A stretch of 64,000 nt of DNA from Gloeopeniophorella convolvens (taxonomy: Eukaryota > Basidiomycota > Agaricomycetes > Russulales). The notes under the pieces are model-generated. The model worked only from the letters and a program-made list of their open reading frames with translations, was not told the origin of the DNA and did not search any database. A program made the position numbers and the translations under genes. The stretch is from assembly GCA_022496205.1 (NCBI GenBank), contig WTXD01000017.1:62001-126000 (forward strand), given 5' to 3'. Positions within the stretch are counted from its first letter, which is position 1. Each line of letters opens with the position of its first letter. Shown in pieces: positions 1 to 11,075 of this stretch.

Positions 1-1975
1 CGGTTTGCCGAACCACATTGTCATAGATCACTTCCACCACACCGACTCTACCCTACCCGCGCTCACCCCTGCGCCGTCCTAATCCTGCAATCTCACCATA
101 GACATTCATCTTGACCCCTCACCATACGCCGTATACCTATCTACCTGCTCGCATACGTTATTGTTCGCTCTTGCCTTCCCACCGTTAGTTACATCGCTGT
201 CGTAGCCCTTAGTCGGAGTAGCTTCTTTTAATGTTGACTCCCATTTCGGACGTCATGTCATGATTGCGCATCGCCTTTCGCCGTGATCTGCAAGGGCGCG
301 TGGCCTGTTCGCACAGATGTCACCTGGATTTGTGTGCTCGCCCGGGCACGCACTGCGCGTTGACGTGCCCAGCGCTCTCAGGGGGCACGTTCACCATCTG
401 TGCTTAGGCGCGAGGCACACAAACAACTCATATAATGGAATGTCGGCGCGCACGCGACTGGTGTGATAAATACATAGACGGCAACGTGCCCGCCAGCAGT
501 TTAATGCGATGATTGCGCAGCGACAAAGCGGGCAGTGCCACGCCTACTATCGCCGCGACGATCATGCACATGTCCAAATCGCGTCGACGATAAGTCGCAG
601 TCCACTATTGAAGCTAGTCGCTCCCGCGCGCGGCGTTCGAAGAGCGAGATCGCGCCGCCGCAGCGCATGCCGCCGGCTGCGCCGCCGTCACCCGACTCGC
701 GCGCACGCCGCAAGCGTGCGCGGCGTTTTCAGCGTGCGTGGGACGCGGAGCACGTAAGAACCCCGACGACACCGCGCGCGTGCTCGCAGCGTGCGGTGGC
801 GGTGTAGTGCGGAATCAGGGAACACACCCTGCGTGCAGCGTGGAGGCCGTAAGTTTTGGCGAAGTTCTCGCTCGCGCGGCGCGTGGTGGTCGCGTGGCCC
901 GCACGCACTGCGGCGCGCGGGCTTTAGGGGGCCGGCGGCGGGTACGTGGTAGGCGCCACCGTGCTCAGCGCAGGGGCGCCGCGCCAAGGTTCGAACGTTC
1001 AATAGCGCGCAAACGCTATCATGCACGATCCGGCGCGAAGCGGGCGGGCGGGACCCAGTGGAGGCACCGGTGTATGGAAGCGCAGTACTTTGCTTCTGCC
1101 AGGTCAGGTGCTGTAGTAGAAGGGTATGCCCGAGGAATGATGACCGCGGCGCAGCTGGGAACACACGGCGACCAGTCCATCATTCAAGCGGCCTTTGGAC
1201 GTGGGCGCGGGCTGCGGGCTGCGGGCCACTCTGCCAACAAAGGCGGATCTTTGGCGTGCTGGGAGCACGGAGTCCGAGGGAGCGATCCTCGGCCTCAAAC
1301 GAGGCACTCTCCCATAGCCAGCCTAATCTCCTTTTGCATCTGGCACACGTTCTGTGGCCGTCAGGATCCCCAAATGACGGGTGAATCGCATCACAAAGGA
1401 GGCAAGAAAAGGCGCTAAGAGCCACGCAGAACAGCGTGAATGACGGGATGATGCGTCACCTGTATCGCTATTTCACACCCTTGAGCCTTGGATGGCAGCT
1501 TATACCCAGAGCGTTCGTATAATTTCTCTATTTCTCCCGGCCGGACGCCGCGCGAGATCAGCTTGTGCTTTGCATCTGGAACACATGCGCGCCCAGCCGA
1601 GAGCAGCACTGTCAAAACGAGCAGATTATCAGAATGATTCAGGCTGCGAACCACATTTTGATTTACATCACGAACCGCACCGGGCGTGCCTGCGCGAGAT
1701 ATTCCTGTTCCCTGAGAAGACGAACACAAGATCTACAAGGCAGAACCAAGAGCGGGTGCGGGGTGCAAGTGCGAAGCAGCACTACATCCGCTCGAGAAGG
1801 TTCATTTAATTGAATGACGGATGGCGGAGCGAATTCAGGCCCAGGCCCGCACTCAGGAGAGCCTGCACGGCCACAGGGAAGCTCGAACCACGGGACGCCC
1901 TGCACCCAAGGCTTCAGGAATCAATGGACGAGCCCGGTCCATGATCGCATGATCTCCCGGACATAGGGCGGGGGA
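1..1975. other. No supported gene (left end)
   Basis: No open frame here combines a plausible start, length and intron structure. Short frames on both strands between about 500 and 1800 are rich in Arg, Ala and Cys, as expected of chance frames in GC-rich DNA. A piece of an unrecognised gene running in from the left cannot be excluded. Confidence 0.4.
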
Positions 1976-2266
1976 ATGATGCGTGCGACGCGTTGGCCAC
2001 GAAAAACAATTTGTACCTTCGACGAAGCTCAAAATGTCGGACCGGAGCCATACCCGACCCCGGCCACGTTGGGAGAATTGCTAGAACGAGTACAATGTCG
2101 CTTTCGCATCCTTTATCTCTCCGTTCCGTGTAATGGACAGTGGAAGACTGAAAAATGCTCGATAGATGCGCGCACGATGTATGCTGGTGATCGCGAATAC
2201 GTCTGGGAAAGGGACCATCCTGAGATTGATCATCGATTCGTGCAATTAAAAGAAGGATTATCTTGA
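1976..2266 (+). CDS. Hypothetical 96-aa protein (weak)
   Basis: A short uninterrupted frame begins at an ATG and ends with TGA. Its composition is balanced, with several aromatic and acidic residues in the second half, unlike the Arg/Ala-rich chance frames nearby. I recognise no family, signal peptide or membrane segment. It lies 240 bp from the 3' end of the convergent hydrolase gene. It may be a real small gene, an exon of something larger or chance. Confidence 0.22.
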   Translation: MMRATRWPRKTICTFDEAQNVGPEPYPTPATLGELLERVQCRFRILYLSVPCNGQWKTEKCSIDARTMYAGDREYVWERDHPEIDHRFVQLKEGLS

Positions 2267-2505
2267 GTGGAGATACTGTAGATACTAGTGCACTGGCAGA
2301 TCCTGTATAGGGTGAAACGGATAGGGGGTCTCAGATGAGGGGTCATAGATGAAAGTGGACGATACACGCCAATAAACCCTCTATGTATCCTTCAATCAAT
2401 GAGCTGGGTGGGAATAAGTGGTGCCCAATAATCTCTGCTCGACCCAGAAGGCGCGGTGACGTGGTAAGTGGCCTTATTGTCTCAGGATGGACTCGATAGG
2501 GTACC

Positions 2506-3739
2506 TTAGAGTTTGCTGTACACCCCCGTATGCCACAGGCCAGTCTTCACATCTCCGTGTTCCCGCTTCGCCCACCATTCCAGTATGGTATCGATGACCT
2601 CGTCCCTGTGCTGAAGCACGAGTCAGATGATTCCGGAGGATTGGAACTGAGACACTTACTTCGCTGAAATTGTGGTCGGCATGCTCAACAAGGTGCAGAT
2701 TGTGCGTTCCAGGGGTGCGCGCCCCGAATATACGTGCATAGGTGACTCCGTCGTACCTGAAATAGGATCACAAATGCAAGACACATGGAAGAAAGGGGAG
2801 ACATACGGGGGTACGAGTTTGTCAGCCATGCCGTGTATAGTCAGGACATGCACGTTTGGAGGAAATGACTTCGATACAACGGACGTGTCCCAGCTCGCAA
2901 ACCTATGCAAGTCATCGTCGGTGAGCCGAATGACGTACTCCTTGCGTGCCACTGTGGTTTTCCAGTCGTAGTAACCATGCTCATTCACATGAAATGGTCT
3001 CCCTGAGTCTTCAAAGCAATAGCGAGACCGTTCAGCAGACACACCGGGTATGCGCTCGTGACACATACCATGTAACACCCTCTGCGAGCGTACAGAAATA
3101 AGAATCAATCAAGAATGGAAGTTATACATCCTCACATCCATCTTGTAACGGCCAGAGACGTTTACGAATCCACTGACGTGCTTTCCTTCCTCGGATGTGC
3201 ATAACCAGCGCATGGCTGCGATGCTGCCACGGGAGTGGCCAACGAGCAGGTCAACAACGTAGCCGTATTCTTGGGTAAGGTTTGCAACTACGGTGCGTAT
3301 GTCTTCGACGTCGTCCGCGAATCCGTCGTATCTCCACTTTCCACCAGATTCATGCGAACCTCTGCAAGTGGCGTCCATAAGCTTAGGTGGCACAGCATCG
3401 AAGGACGACGCGACGCACCTGAAATCAAACCTGAATGAGTCTATTGGCAGCTTCGCAGCGAGTCCCTTTTGGAAAAGATAGTCCTTATGCCTACATTTGG
3501 AGTTTGAGCGGGGTTCACTGGCTCACGAGAAGACGCCTCACCCCATAGTTCCGTGCAGAATCTGTCAGCACGTTGAGAGATCGGGTATAGAGCGAAGTCA
3601 AGCGTCCTGGACCTACCAGAGCTATCTTGCGGCCTCTGCTCGGCGCTGCAGGCTCTAGCTGTTCCAGTATCCCGACAAGAGACACGTCTGGCACAGCCAG
3701 GTGCTGTATCGACAGCTTGGTTGACTTTCTGCCTGACAT
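2506..3739 (-). CDS. Alpha/beta hydrolase (serine esterase-like)
   Basis: This is a seven-exon gene on the minus strand: exons 3739-3617, 3561-3542, 3490-3419, 3361-3136, 3081-2807, 2756-2660 and 2610-2506. It encodes 305 aa. The order of motifs is that of an alpha/beta hydrolase fold: an oxyanion-type LHGTMG near residue 45, a nucleophile elbow GHSRG, an acid in HGMADKLVPP, and a late His in HADHNF. These give a complete Ser-Asp-His triad. It resembles the intracellular serine esterases or peptidase-like hydrolases of fungi, including those named ectomycorrhiza-regulated esterases. The substrate is unknown. There is no signal peptide, so a cytosolic location is likely. An in-frame GTG lies upstream at 3757, but the ATG at 3739 is the natural start. 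It is divergent from the L1-domain gene, sharing about 280 bp of upstream DNA. Confidence 0.88.
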
Positions 3740-4018
3740 TTGGAGGGCGAAGATCACTGTGGGAGCCCCAACGCGATGTCTCGAAGGTAGTGGTGGGGCA
3801 GGTAAAGTGAAACGGAAGGTATCGTTGAGCAGTTACATGATATTGCATGCTTACAGAAGAGGATGCGGAGTATGCTATCGTCCGGCTCGGCTCGGTGTAA
3901 GGCCGGTGGAGGGCCGGCCCGGTCCGGGGGCTAAGTGGCTGTATCCGGGGTCCCGTCCCAATTTTTGGTGGGCGCCGAATCCGCCTTTGCCGTGCTCACC
4001 ATCGACAACGTCAACGAC
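3740..4018. promoter_or_regulatory. Divergent promoter region
   Basis: These 279 bases separate the starts of two divergently transcribed genes, the hydrolase (-) and the ribosomal-L1-domain gene (+). There is no obvious TATA box for either. A GC-rich stretch around 3880-3950 is the likely core. Shared control is an inference from the geometry only. Confidence 0.5.
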
Positions 4019-6041
4019 ATGGCCGAGCTCATCGACAACCACGTCTCGGTCAAGCAATGCAAGCGCGCCGTCGACTCGCTCATGGAATACGCTGCTGTGC
4101 AGCAGCAAAAGCGCGAGGAGACCGAGCTACTTCCGGGAAGGGAAGAGAATATTTGGCTCCAGGTCGCGGTTAAGCAGGTTCATTCGGAGGCGAAGCTGAA
4201 GCCCCACAAGATGTGCGTCATATTCTGCTGGCTGATAACCCATAACTGACCTTGCTGCTAGTCCCATCAAGTACCCCCTCGTCGACCCTCGCACGTCTGC
4301 AGTCTGCTTGATCACGAAGGATCCACAACGCGAGTACAAGGATCTGCTCGAGTCGGCCGGCGTGCGGTTCGTCAACCGTGTCGTCGGTATAGAGAAGCTC
4401 AAGGGGAAGTTCAAGCCGTTCGAGGCGCGTCGCGGCCTCCTCCGGGAGAACGGCCTCTTCCTCGCAGATGAGCGCGTTGTTCCGCTCCTCCCTCGCCTGC
4501 TTGGGAAAATCTTCTTCACGGCAAAGAAGTACGTGTTGGACATGTAGGATACGTATACATCGACCTGACATGCCGAACTCCCTCCAGGCAGCCGATCCCC
4601 GTGTGCCTTACACGGAAGGATCTGAAAGGAGAGCTGGAGCGTGCCATCTCCTCGACGTACATGCACCAAAATCGCGGCTCTTGCACGTTCGTCGTAATTA
4701 TCTTCACGCCCGTCTTTGGATTCTCATGTCATCTGTAGCTCTGTCAAATTCGGCGTGCTCTCACAGACGCCCGCACAGGTTCTTGCGAATCTGGAGACCG
4801 CCCTTCCTGCGATCGTCAAAGCTATTCGCGGTGGCTGGGACAACGTGCAGAGCCTCAGCATCAAGACCACGAAGAGCGCCTCCTTACCTATCTGGTCGTG
4901 TAAACTTGGCACCGAGGAAGGTGCTCGCTGGGATGGACTCGCGGCCGAATCTGGATCCGAGTCCGACGACGAGGAGAGCGACGAGATGAAGGTGGACGAG
5001 CCTCCAGCTAAGGGGGCGAAGAAGGCTAGTGAAGATGCGCCTTCGAAGAGCAAGAAGCGCCCTGCAGAGGAACAAGGGAGCGGGACACAAAAGAAGGCGA
5101 AGGGCTCTGTCCCTGAAGCACCCGTGAAACCTAAGGCAGGGTCCAAAGTATGTATACGTCGTTCGCTTTGAGTACATGCACTGAGCGGTGTCTAGGGGAA
5201 GGCAAGCCCCCTGACAAGCGAGCCTCCCACAGCACCACCGAAGAAGCCCCTCGAAGCCAAGCCTGCTCCAGAATCATCCTCCTCTTCGTTAGCCCCCGCA
5301 GCCTCGCAGAAAAAGTCAAAGGCCAAGAAACAGGTTGCTCCGACTCCTGACACCACCGCATTGGTTCCCGTCCCATCGGGAAATGAGGCTGACGTGGAGT
5401 CCGCCGCCGACACCGCCCTTGTCCCCCCTTCCGTCTCGCCAGCCGCCAGCAAAAAGTCGCGTAAGGAGCGGCGCGAGCTGGTCACTCAACTACCGGATGC
5501 CGCGAAGACTGAGACCGCGTCCGCACCGTCCCCCGACGTCGTTGATGTACCGACTCTGAAACAAAAGAAGAAAGCGAAGCGTGCGCCATCAATCGTCGAA
5601 GAGTCTTCCCCTAGCGCTGCTGCCGCTGCCACCGCTGCGTTACCGGCGACAGAGGCCAAGACCTCGTCGAAAAAGGGCAAGAAGGTTACCATCGCCGAGC
5701 CAGCGAGCCCTGCGGCCGCTCCAGAGGGTGCTTCTGAGCCAGTCTCCGCTGGCACTGCATCCCTCAACAAGAAGCGCAAAAAAGCTAAGAAGGAAGCCAC
5801 GCAACATGACACCGCGGAGCCAACCGCAGAGCCTTCGCCAAAGGCAACACCGCTTTCGGATGCAGAGCTAGGCAAGAAGAAGCGCAAAAAAGATTCAGCC
5901 TTGCCTTCGTTAACGGCAGAAGAGCTAAAGCAGAAGCGAGGCACAGGCGTCGCGGGTGAGAAGAAAAAGGAGAAAGTCGTGAAAGGCCGCACTGGCGCGA
6001 GCGCTGCGAAGGAAGCTTTGGTTGGCCGCAAAGCCCGGTGA
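4019..6041 (+). CDS. Ribosomal L1-domain ribosome-biogenesis protein (Cic1/Utp30/RSL1D1-like)
   Basis: Five exons (4019-4212, 4262-4528, 4588-4686, 4739-5147, 5196-6041) encode 604 aa. The first ~230 residues form a ribosomal protein L1 fold, with blocks typical of the Cic1/Utp30/RSL1D1 group: early VSVKQCKRAVDSL, VDPRTSAVCLITKDPQREYK, RVVGIEKLKGKFKPFEARR, and RKDLKGELERAI near the end of the fold. The remaining ~370 residues are low-complexity, with acidic Ser/Glu/Asp patches and many Lys-rich runs, as expected of a nucleolar protein. The family acts in pre-rRNA processing and 60S/90S particle assembly. I chose the ATG at 4019 because the L1 family begins almost exactly there; an upstream in-frame GTG is not credible. 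Which paralogue (Cic1 or Utp30) it represents is not resolved. Confidence 0.88.
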
Positions 6042-6183
6042 GCCAACGCGGCCTAAACTTTCTCGTGTTTCTACTCTTCCTGCCGTGCTTCGTGTTATAT
6101 AGCATCGCGCCGTTGCTTTAGCTTTCCAGCGTTGAATTCACTTGCTTGATCACGAAACGCCATTATTGGTTCCAGGATTTCGA

Positions 6184-6633
6184 TTACAGCCACTCCTCAC
6201 TTTGACGCCGGCTGCTCATTTCCGGCATCAGCCCCGCCTTCAGGAACAATATAGTTCTATTGTTGGCCGTGTTCGTGCGTAGAGGAGCCTGGAAGTTGCC
6301 TCGAGCCTTTGTACGTTGATGGTTGACCGTCACGCTGTTCGCTGATCGCTCCACTGGCTCTGCCGTACCCGCCCGTCTATGAGACGCTCTTGATGCATCT
6401 CTATGGTTCCTGATGGTGCCCTGCCGGTGATAACGCTTTGCAGTGCCGCTCTGCAGCTTTTCAATCGCCGGAACCGGAAACTCACGATGGCTTTCGTCCA
6501 CGTCCATAGTGACCCCACGAAAAAGGCCGTCCTTGCCGACGCTGTTGCCGTCGCGAGAGGTCTCGCAGAATGATCGAGCTGCATGAACATTCTCAGCAAG
6601 TCTTTGTTTGTTTGCGACATTGAATGAGTGCAT
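6184..6633 (-). CDS. Hypothetical 149-aa protein (weak)
   Basis: A single open frame starts at the ATG at 6633 and runs to a stop at 6184. It is hydrophilic, rich in Arg, Asn, Ser and Glu, and has no signal peptide or membrane segment. I recognise no domain. It has moderate GC content, unlike the chance frames further right, which is the only reason to list it. It could be a terminal exon, a decayed gene or chance. Confidence 0.18.
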   Translation of the reverse strand: MHSFNVANKQRLAENVHAARSFCETSRDGNSVGKDGLFRGVTMDVDESHREFPVPAIEKLQSGTAKRYHRQGTIRNHRDASRASHRRAGTAEPVERSANSVTVNHQRTKARGNFQAPLRTNTANNRTILFLKAGLMPEMSSRRQSEEWL

Positions 6634-6958
6634 TCCATTCGATGGTCTAATGATCGTTCCTTGCAACTCGGGGATCCCATGGAGGCCGACTTGCTCCCCT
6701 ATTCTGGGTCACTTCGAAAGCTTGTATCGATTTTTTCTGACCATTGCTTGTGCGCAAATGTGCGCAATCTGCAGGCTAACGTCACACGCCCCTCGGATTT
6801 TCCAGTGCTACATTGTTGTCCTGCGCCCTGCCTAATACTTTTCATGAAAACCACCCGCCGCCGCCGTTCCAACTTGTGAGTCGTTCGTCAGAGTCGGGGC
6901 CATCCCAGGAACTCGGACGATCGCTACTTATCGACATAGAAGAGTGCAGGTTCGGCAG

Positions 6959-7309
6959 ATGGCGAATGAATTGCTTTTAGCTTTGGTCGCCTATCGGGAC
7001 GTCGCCAAGCGCTGCTGGCAATCGCACAAGAATGGACGATCTGCTCGCGATCAGACCAATGCCGGACCGACGCTCAATCATGGGTGTTCGAGCTCTGGTT
7101 TCCCCGTATGGCGCGTTCAGCGTCTTATCACAACGAGTGGCTGGCGCTCGGACGGTGCAGCGTCTCTTGAGCGCTTCAACATGTTCGTAAAGCCTGACCC
7201 CCATGCGCACGATGGCATCTCACCTGCCCAACAGGTCCACGACTTGCAAACGTTCCCGCAGTGCAATGTAATCGGTATCGAGGACGCGTCCAGACAATTG
7301 GAGATGTGA
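6959..7309 (+). CDS. Hypothetical 116-aa protein (weak)
   Basis: A single open frame starts with an ATG at 6959. The first residues (MANELLLALVAYRDVAKRCW) could form one helix. The rest shows no recognisable domain. No upstream TATA box or intron was found. Listed for completeness only. Confidence 0.15.
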   Translation: MANELLLALVAYRDVAKRCWQSHKNGRSARDQTNAGPTLNHGCSSSGFPVWRVQRLITTSGWRSDGAASLERFNMFVKPDPHAHDGISPAQQVHDLQTFPQCNVIGIEDASRQLEM

Positions 7310-8727
7310 TCACCGACTGATCGTCGGGCAGGGCATCCCGGCGCACTTCAATTGCTTACTGGCGCTTACCCCCACTTGTCTCTCAACACCGCCGCCTCCG
7401 GCAAATTTCCCGGCAGGCGAGCGGTCGCGCTGCCTCTTCTCCGGCAATCATCATCGTCCATGACCGTTCGGACTCTCACGCTTCCATTTGGACGCGCGAA
7501 CTCTCCCCCAGTGACGTACGCCGTCCCGCCCCAGTTGCCATCATCATGACTTTCCTTGGGGCCTCTTGATCACCCTAATCCGAGATGCATCTCCGATGCG
7601 CACCTCACCGATCATTGTGTTCGCGAAGGGTACCGGCTCAAGGATGAGCTCGAAAGTGACCAAGCATGGCCCAAAGTTGTGCAGCTCGACCACGTACGCG
7701 GGCGCACAGCGACGGGGCAGGGCGGGAGATCCACTGGTATACCACTGCACCTGGCGATCGACCGCCGCTGCACGGGTGCAGTGGCCGTGCATGTGGGGTG
7801 CGAAAACGGCAAGCCGCGCCTCTGCAGGCTCTGCAGCACCGCTCTATGGGGCTCGCGCCGTTTCCACCGACGCTTGTTTGACGGGCCTTCTGTGCACGGG
7901 CCTCGCGTCTCGCGGGCAGGCAGCCTGGAGCCACACCGGGCGTTCGCGGGCGCCGCCCTGCCGCTTATCGGCGTGCAGCTTGCGCAACGCCCCGCGCTTC
8001 TCGGCGAACTTCTCTGTGCGCGCGCGCCGCCCGGACGCTCCTGCGCTCCTGTGCATGCGCGCGTGGGTGCGCGACGTCTTTGCGGGGGCACGCGGCCGCC
8101 GCTTCAGCTTCTGGGGCCCCGGGAGGCGCTCGCCGCGCGGGCCTGCCCGTTTCTGCAAATGCATATGGCGCGGTGACGGCGGCGCGCGCCTTGCGCCAGG
8201 GCCTGCGGCGCGGATGCGGTGCACTGCGACGCGTAAGTGTGCACTGACTTGCACGGGCGCGGCCGCGCGCCCACACGGGCTGGTGGATATATGTACGCAT
8301 GCCCCGCAGCCCCGCAGATCCTTTTTTTTTTCCGCGCAGGTGCGCCCGGGCCTCCAGCCACGAAGGGCAAGTCCCCCTTCGTCCCCCCTGCACGCTCGCG
8401 CCAGCCACTGACGCCCCCGCACCAGGACAAGCCACACGCGCCGCCCCGTTCAGCCCCGTTTCCACCTGTCGTCCTCGGTGGCACGGATCGCCGCGCCACG
8501 CGCGCCTCCAGCTCAGGAGAAGCCGGCCCCCAAGGCGCGGCGGCGGTACGCAGACCGCATGGCCCGCCACCACCACTAGTATACATACGTGCGCGCGCCG
8601 GGCCCCCCGCGCGCGATCGGCCACGCGGGCTGGCGTGATCCACGTACCGCCCGCTGCATACGTTCTGCGCGCACCGCCCGCGGGCCCTACGCACCCTTCG
8701 CGGGGCCAAGCATCACACGCCCCGCGT

Positions 8728-8788
8728 GGCCGTGGCGCGCCGCCGTGGCGCGCCGCCGTGGCGCGCCGCCGTGGCCATGGCCGTGGCC
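8728..8788 (+). repeat. GC-rich 15-bp tandem repeat
   Basis: A 15-base unit (GTGGCGCGCCGCCGT in one register) is repeated about three times, then degrades into GTGGCCATGGCC-type copies. Each unit contains the palindrome GGCGCGCC. It lies about 100-150 bp upstream of the TATA box for the gene at 9061. Confidence 0.75.
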
Positions 8789-8883
8789 GTGGCACCGATG
8801 GTGATCTCGCGGCGAGCGCGGCGCCCTCCAGCCGCCCGCGCGCCCCTGCAACCCGAGCTTGCGCCTGGGGCACGCGCGGACGG

Positions 8884-8889
8884 TATAAA
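8884..8889 (+). promoter_or_regulatory. TATA box for the gene at 9061
   Basis: TATAAA in a GC-rich setting, about 170 bp before the ATG. Transcription would start near 8915, leaving a ~145-nt leader. Confidence 0.55.
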
Positions 8890-9060
8890 GGCCTGTCCCG
8901 CGCGGGGCTGGCGTCCGCACACAACGCAGAGCAGAGCAGAGCGAGGCAGCCTTGCCCCGGTGAGTGCGTGCGTGCGTGCTGCACGCTGCTGCCGCACCGC
9001 TGACGCTGCGCACCCAGACGCACACGCACACGCACGCTTGCTATACACACGCACAAAACA

Positions 9061-9459
9061 ATGGTCAACGCTTCGCAGCAACGCACCAAGTCGCGCGCCC
9101 CGCGCACGCGCGTGCACGTCGCGCCGGTGCTCTCCCCCCCAACCCCGCGCATGCGCTCCTACCTGCGCAGCCGACGCGCGCCCTCTAGCGAGCGGCGCGC
9201 AGCCGCGGCCGCACGGCGCGTCTCGGCGCTCTGCACGCGTAAGCCCCCTTCTCTTTCTGTTCTGTGTGTTTGTCGGGAGGCGGCTGAGCGGCGCACGACA
9301 GTAATCTCGGTCGTCGACGTGGTGCGCGAGATGCGGCGGCAGCACGCGGCCGAGTCGCGCGCGCTCGCGGAGCTGCGCGCGCGCGTGCAGGCGTGCGTCG
9401 CGCGGCTCGCAGCGCTGCCGCCGCTGCCCCTGCCGCTGCCGGCGCCAGATTCGCGCTGA
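9061..9459 (+). CDS. Hypothetical 111-aa coiled-coil-like protein
   Basis: Two exons (9061-9238 and 9302-9459) are separated by a 63-nt intron with donor GTAAGC, a CTGAG branch-like site and acceptor ACAG. Without splicing the frame is also open, but the intron signals are good. The N-terminal half is very basic (Arg/Ala/Pro/Ser). The second exon forms an amphipathic helix, VVDVVREMRRQHAAESRALA and onward, then a Pro/Leu tail. That helix resembles a short coiled coil. I recognise no family. A TATA box upstream supports transcription. It ends about 470 bp from the convergent HLH-like gene. Confidence 0.5.
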   Translation: MVNASQQRTKSRAPRTRVHVAPVLSPPTPRMRSYLRSRRAPSSERRAAAAARRVSALCTRKPPSLSVLCVCREAAERRTTVISVVDVVREMRRQHAAESRALAELRARVQACVARLAALPPLPLPLPAPDSR

Positions 9460-9926
9460 GCTAGACTGGAGAGACGTCGGGGGGATACGGGCAGATAGAT
9501 AGTTTATACACAAAGCGGGGGGGTATATATACACGCGGTACGACCAGACGTATGCGGCGGGGGCCAGAGAGAGGATCCATAATAATGCGGAACGGATGAC
9601 ACGTGCGAATGCGGGGATGGTAGTCTAAAGTCACAGTGGGGGGCGCGCGCGGCGGCGCGCGCGCGGGGGGAGCTAACGATACAGGGGGGGGGGGGGTTGG
9701 GACCAAAATCAGAGGCAGAACAAAGCGGGCAAGCAGAGCAGTAGCACAAGAAACGAAAGCGCGCCGGAGTCGGCGTAAGTGTGTGTGTGTGTGTGAGTCG
9801 GTGGTTATGTATGTTACGTGTGAAGCGTCCGTCTCTATGCAGCGGAGGGGGGCCTCCGCCGGGGAGGCGGACGGCGCGCGCAGGGGGGAGGGCGGTGCGC
9901 GGTGCGCGGAGCGTTTGCTCATCAGT
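9460..9926. other. Convergent intergenic region with simple repeats
   Basis: This lies between two convergent genes. It holds a run of 13 G residues near 9685 and a (GT)n tract at about 9779-9796. I see no coding sequence. Confidence 0.6.
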
Positions 9927-11075
9927 CTAGTTCCCCATCGGGAGCGCGCCCCGCTGGTGGAGCTCGTGGTACAGGTCGAACCTGCGCTCCGCCTCGGCGA
10001 GCTGCTGCCTGAGATACTCGATCTCGCGCTGGCGCTGCGCCTCGCGCTCGCGCAGCGTGAGCAGCTCGTCCACGCTCTCGATCGCTGCCCGCACACACGC
10101 CAGTCAGCACCAGCCACAGAAACAGCGAGGGGGGGACGTACCGCGCTCGAGGCACTCGCTGCGCCGCGCGTGCGGGTCGTGCGGGAACAGGCGGCCGCGC
10201 AGCTTCTCGAAGAGCGTGCGCTCCATGTCGCGGAACGACTTGGCGTACCGCCGCTTCTTGTCGCGCACGTCGCGCACGCTCCCGTCCGAGTCGCGCTCCT
10301 CCTCGCCGTCGCGCTCGCCGTCGTCCGTCAGCGGCTGCGACGCACCGCCACCGCCACCGTACGGGTCGAACCGCACCGTCGTGGCGGTGGGCGAGCGGCG
10401 CTGCGCGCCCGTCGCGCTGCGCGTCCGCTGGGGCGCGTCCGCGCTGGGCCCGGGCGCAGCAGGCGCGGGCGCGGGCGCGGGCGTCGGCGCGGGCCACAGC
10501 CCGCTGCCGGCGCTGCCGGTGCTGCCGCTGTCAAAGGAGGGCGACGTGGCGCCCAGGCTGTACGGCCCCACGTCCTCGGCGGGCGACGCGGGGAACGGGC
10601 TCCTGTCAAGACGCCGGCGCGTCAGCGGGGGCGGTGCGGCGTCGCGATCATGCCGGGGGCGGTTCGGGCTGCTACGCACGGGGTGAAGACGGGGTACGCG
10701 CCGGGGGGCGGGGCGTAGTCGGGCCCGACCATGCCGCGCAGCGCGTCGTCGGACGGCGTGCAGGGCTCCGCGGGCCAGCCGGGGGCGTGCGCGTGCGCGT
10801 GCGCGTGCGTGGTGCTGGGGGCGTATGGCCAGCCTGGGGTGGGGTCGGCGAACGCGTGCGCGGTGCTATGGGGGGGGTCAGTATCGGCGGGCGGTGTGGG
10901 TGCGTGCGCGGGCAGGGCGTACGAGACTGCGAGCGCGGCGGCGTGGTGGTCGGCGTAGTGGACGACGCCGGCGAGGCGCGGGTCGTCGCGCGGGTCAAAG
11001 TACGCAAAGCCCGGTTGCGCGGGGGCGGGGGCGCCGTGTTCTGCGGGGCGGGGACGCGTGCGGGGAGGACTGCAT
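9927..11075 (-). CDS. Helix-loop-helix-like protein with C-terminal coiled coil
   Basis: Three exons are clear on the minus strand: one ending at 10680, then 10602-10142 and 10084-9927, with standard introns of 77 and 57 nt. The N-terminal part is disordered and rich in Pro, Ala, His and Ser. The C-terminal ~100 residues look like a HLH domain: a basic stretch DKKRRYAKSFRDMER, a first helix ending LRGRLFP, a short loop HDPHARR, then a long second helix from SECLERAIESVDELL that runs on with zipper-like spacing. This suggests a nuclear transcription factor, but the basic region is not classical. The start is uncertain. An ATG at 11075 sits ~90 nt after a TATA box, but it is out of frame with the rest of exon 1, implying a one-base indel or an unseen exon. 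Confidence 0.55.
10786..10812 (+). repeat. GCGT microsatellite inside a coding exon
   Basis: An alternating GTGCGC tract (about 27 bases). On the minus strand it encodes a His-Ala run (THAHAHAHA) in the disordered part of the HLH-like protein. Confidence 0.7.

Larger units (their letters stand above)
6042..9060. other. Long spacer, mostly non-coding, becoming very GC-rich
   Basis: No convincing spliced gene was found. Two weak short frames (6184-6633 minus and 6959-7309 plus) are listed separately. From about 7.6 kb GC content rises steeply, and long frames open on all strands simply because stop codons are rare. A minus-strand frame ending at 7544 has a more natural-looking last 50 residues, but no upstream exons could be joined to it. 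Confidence 0.5.

Noticed and set aside
985..1025. A GGTTCGAAC motif resembling a tRNA B box.
   Set aside because: There is no matching A box, acceptor stem or anticodon arm at the right distances.
3627..4199. A 190-codon plus-strand frame across the divergent promoter.
   Set aside because: It overlaps exon 1 of both neighbouring genes in the wrong frame and has no domain.
7965..9152. A 395-codon open frame on the minus strand.
   Set aside because: It is full of Arg, Ala, Cys and His, overlaps open frames on the other strand, and lies in DNA where stop codons are rare. It also runs through the TATA box and tandem repeat of a better gene.
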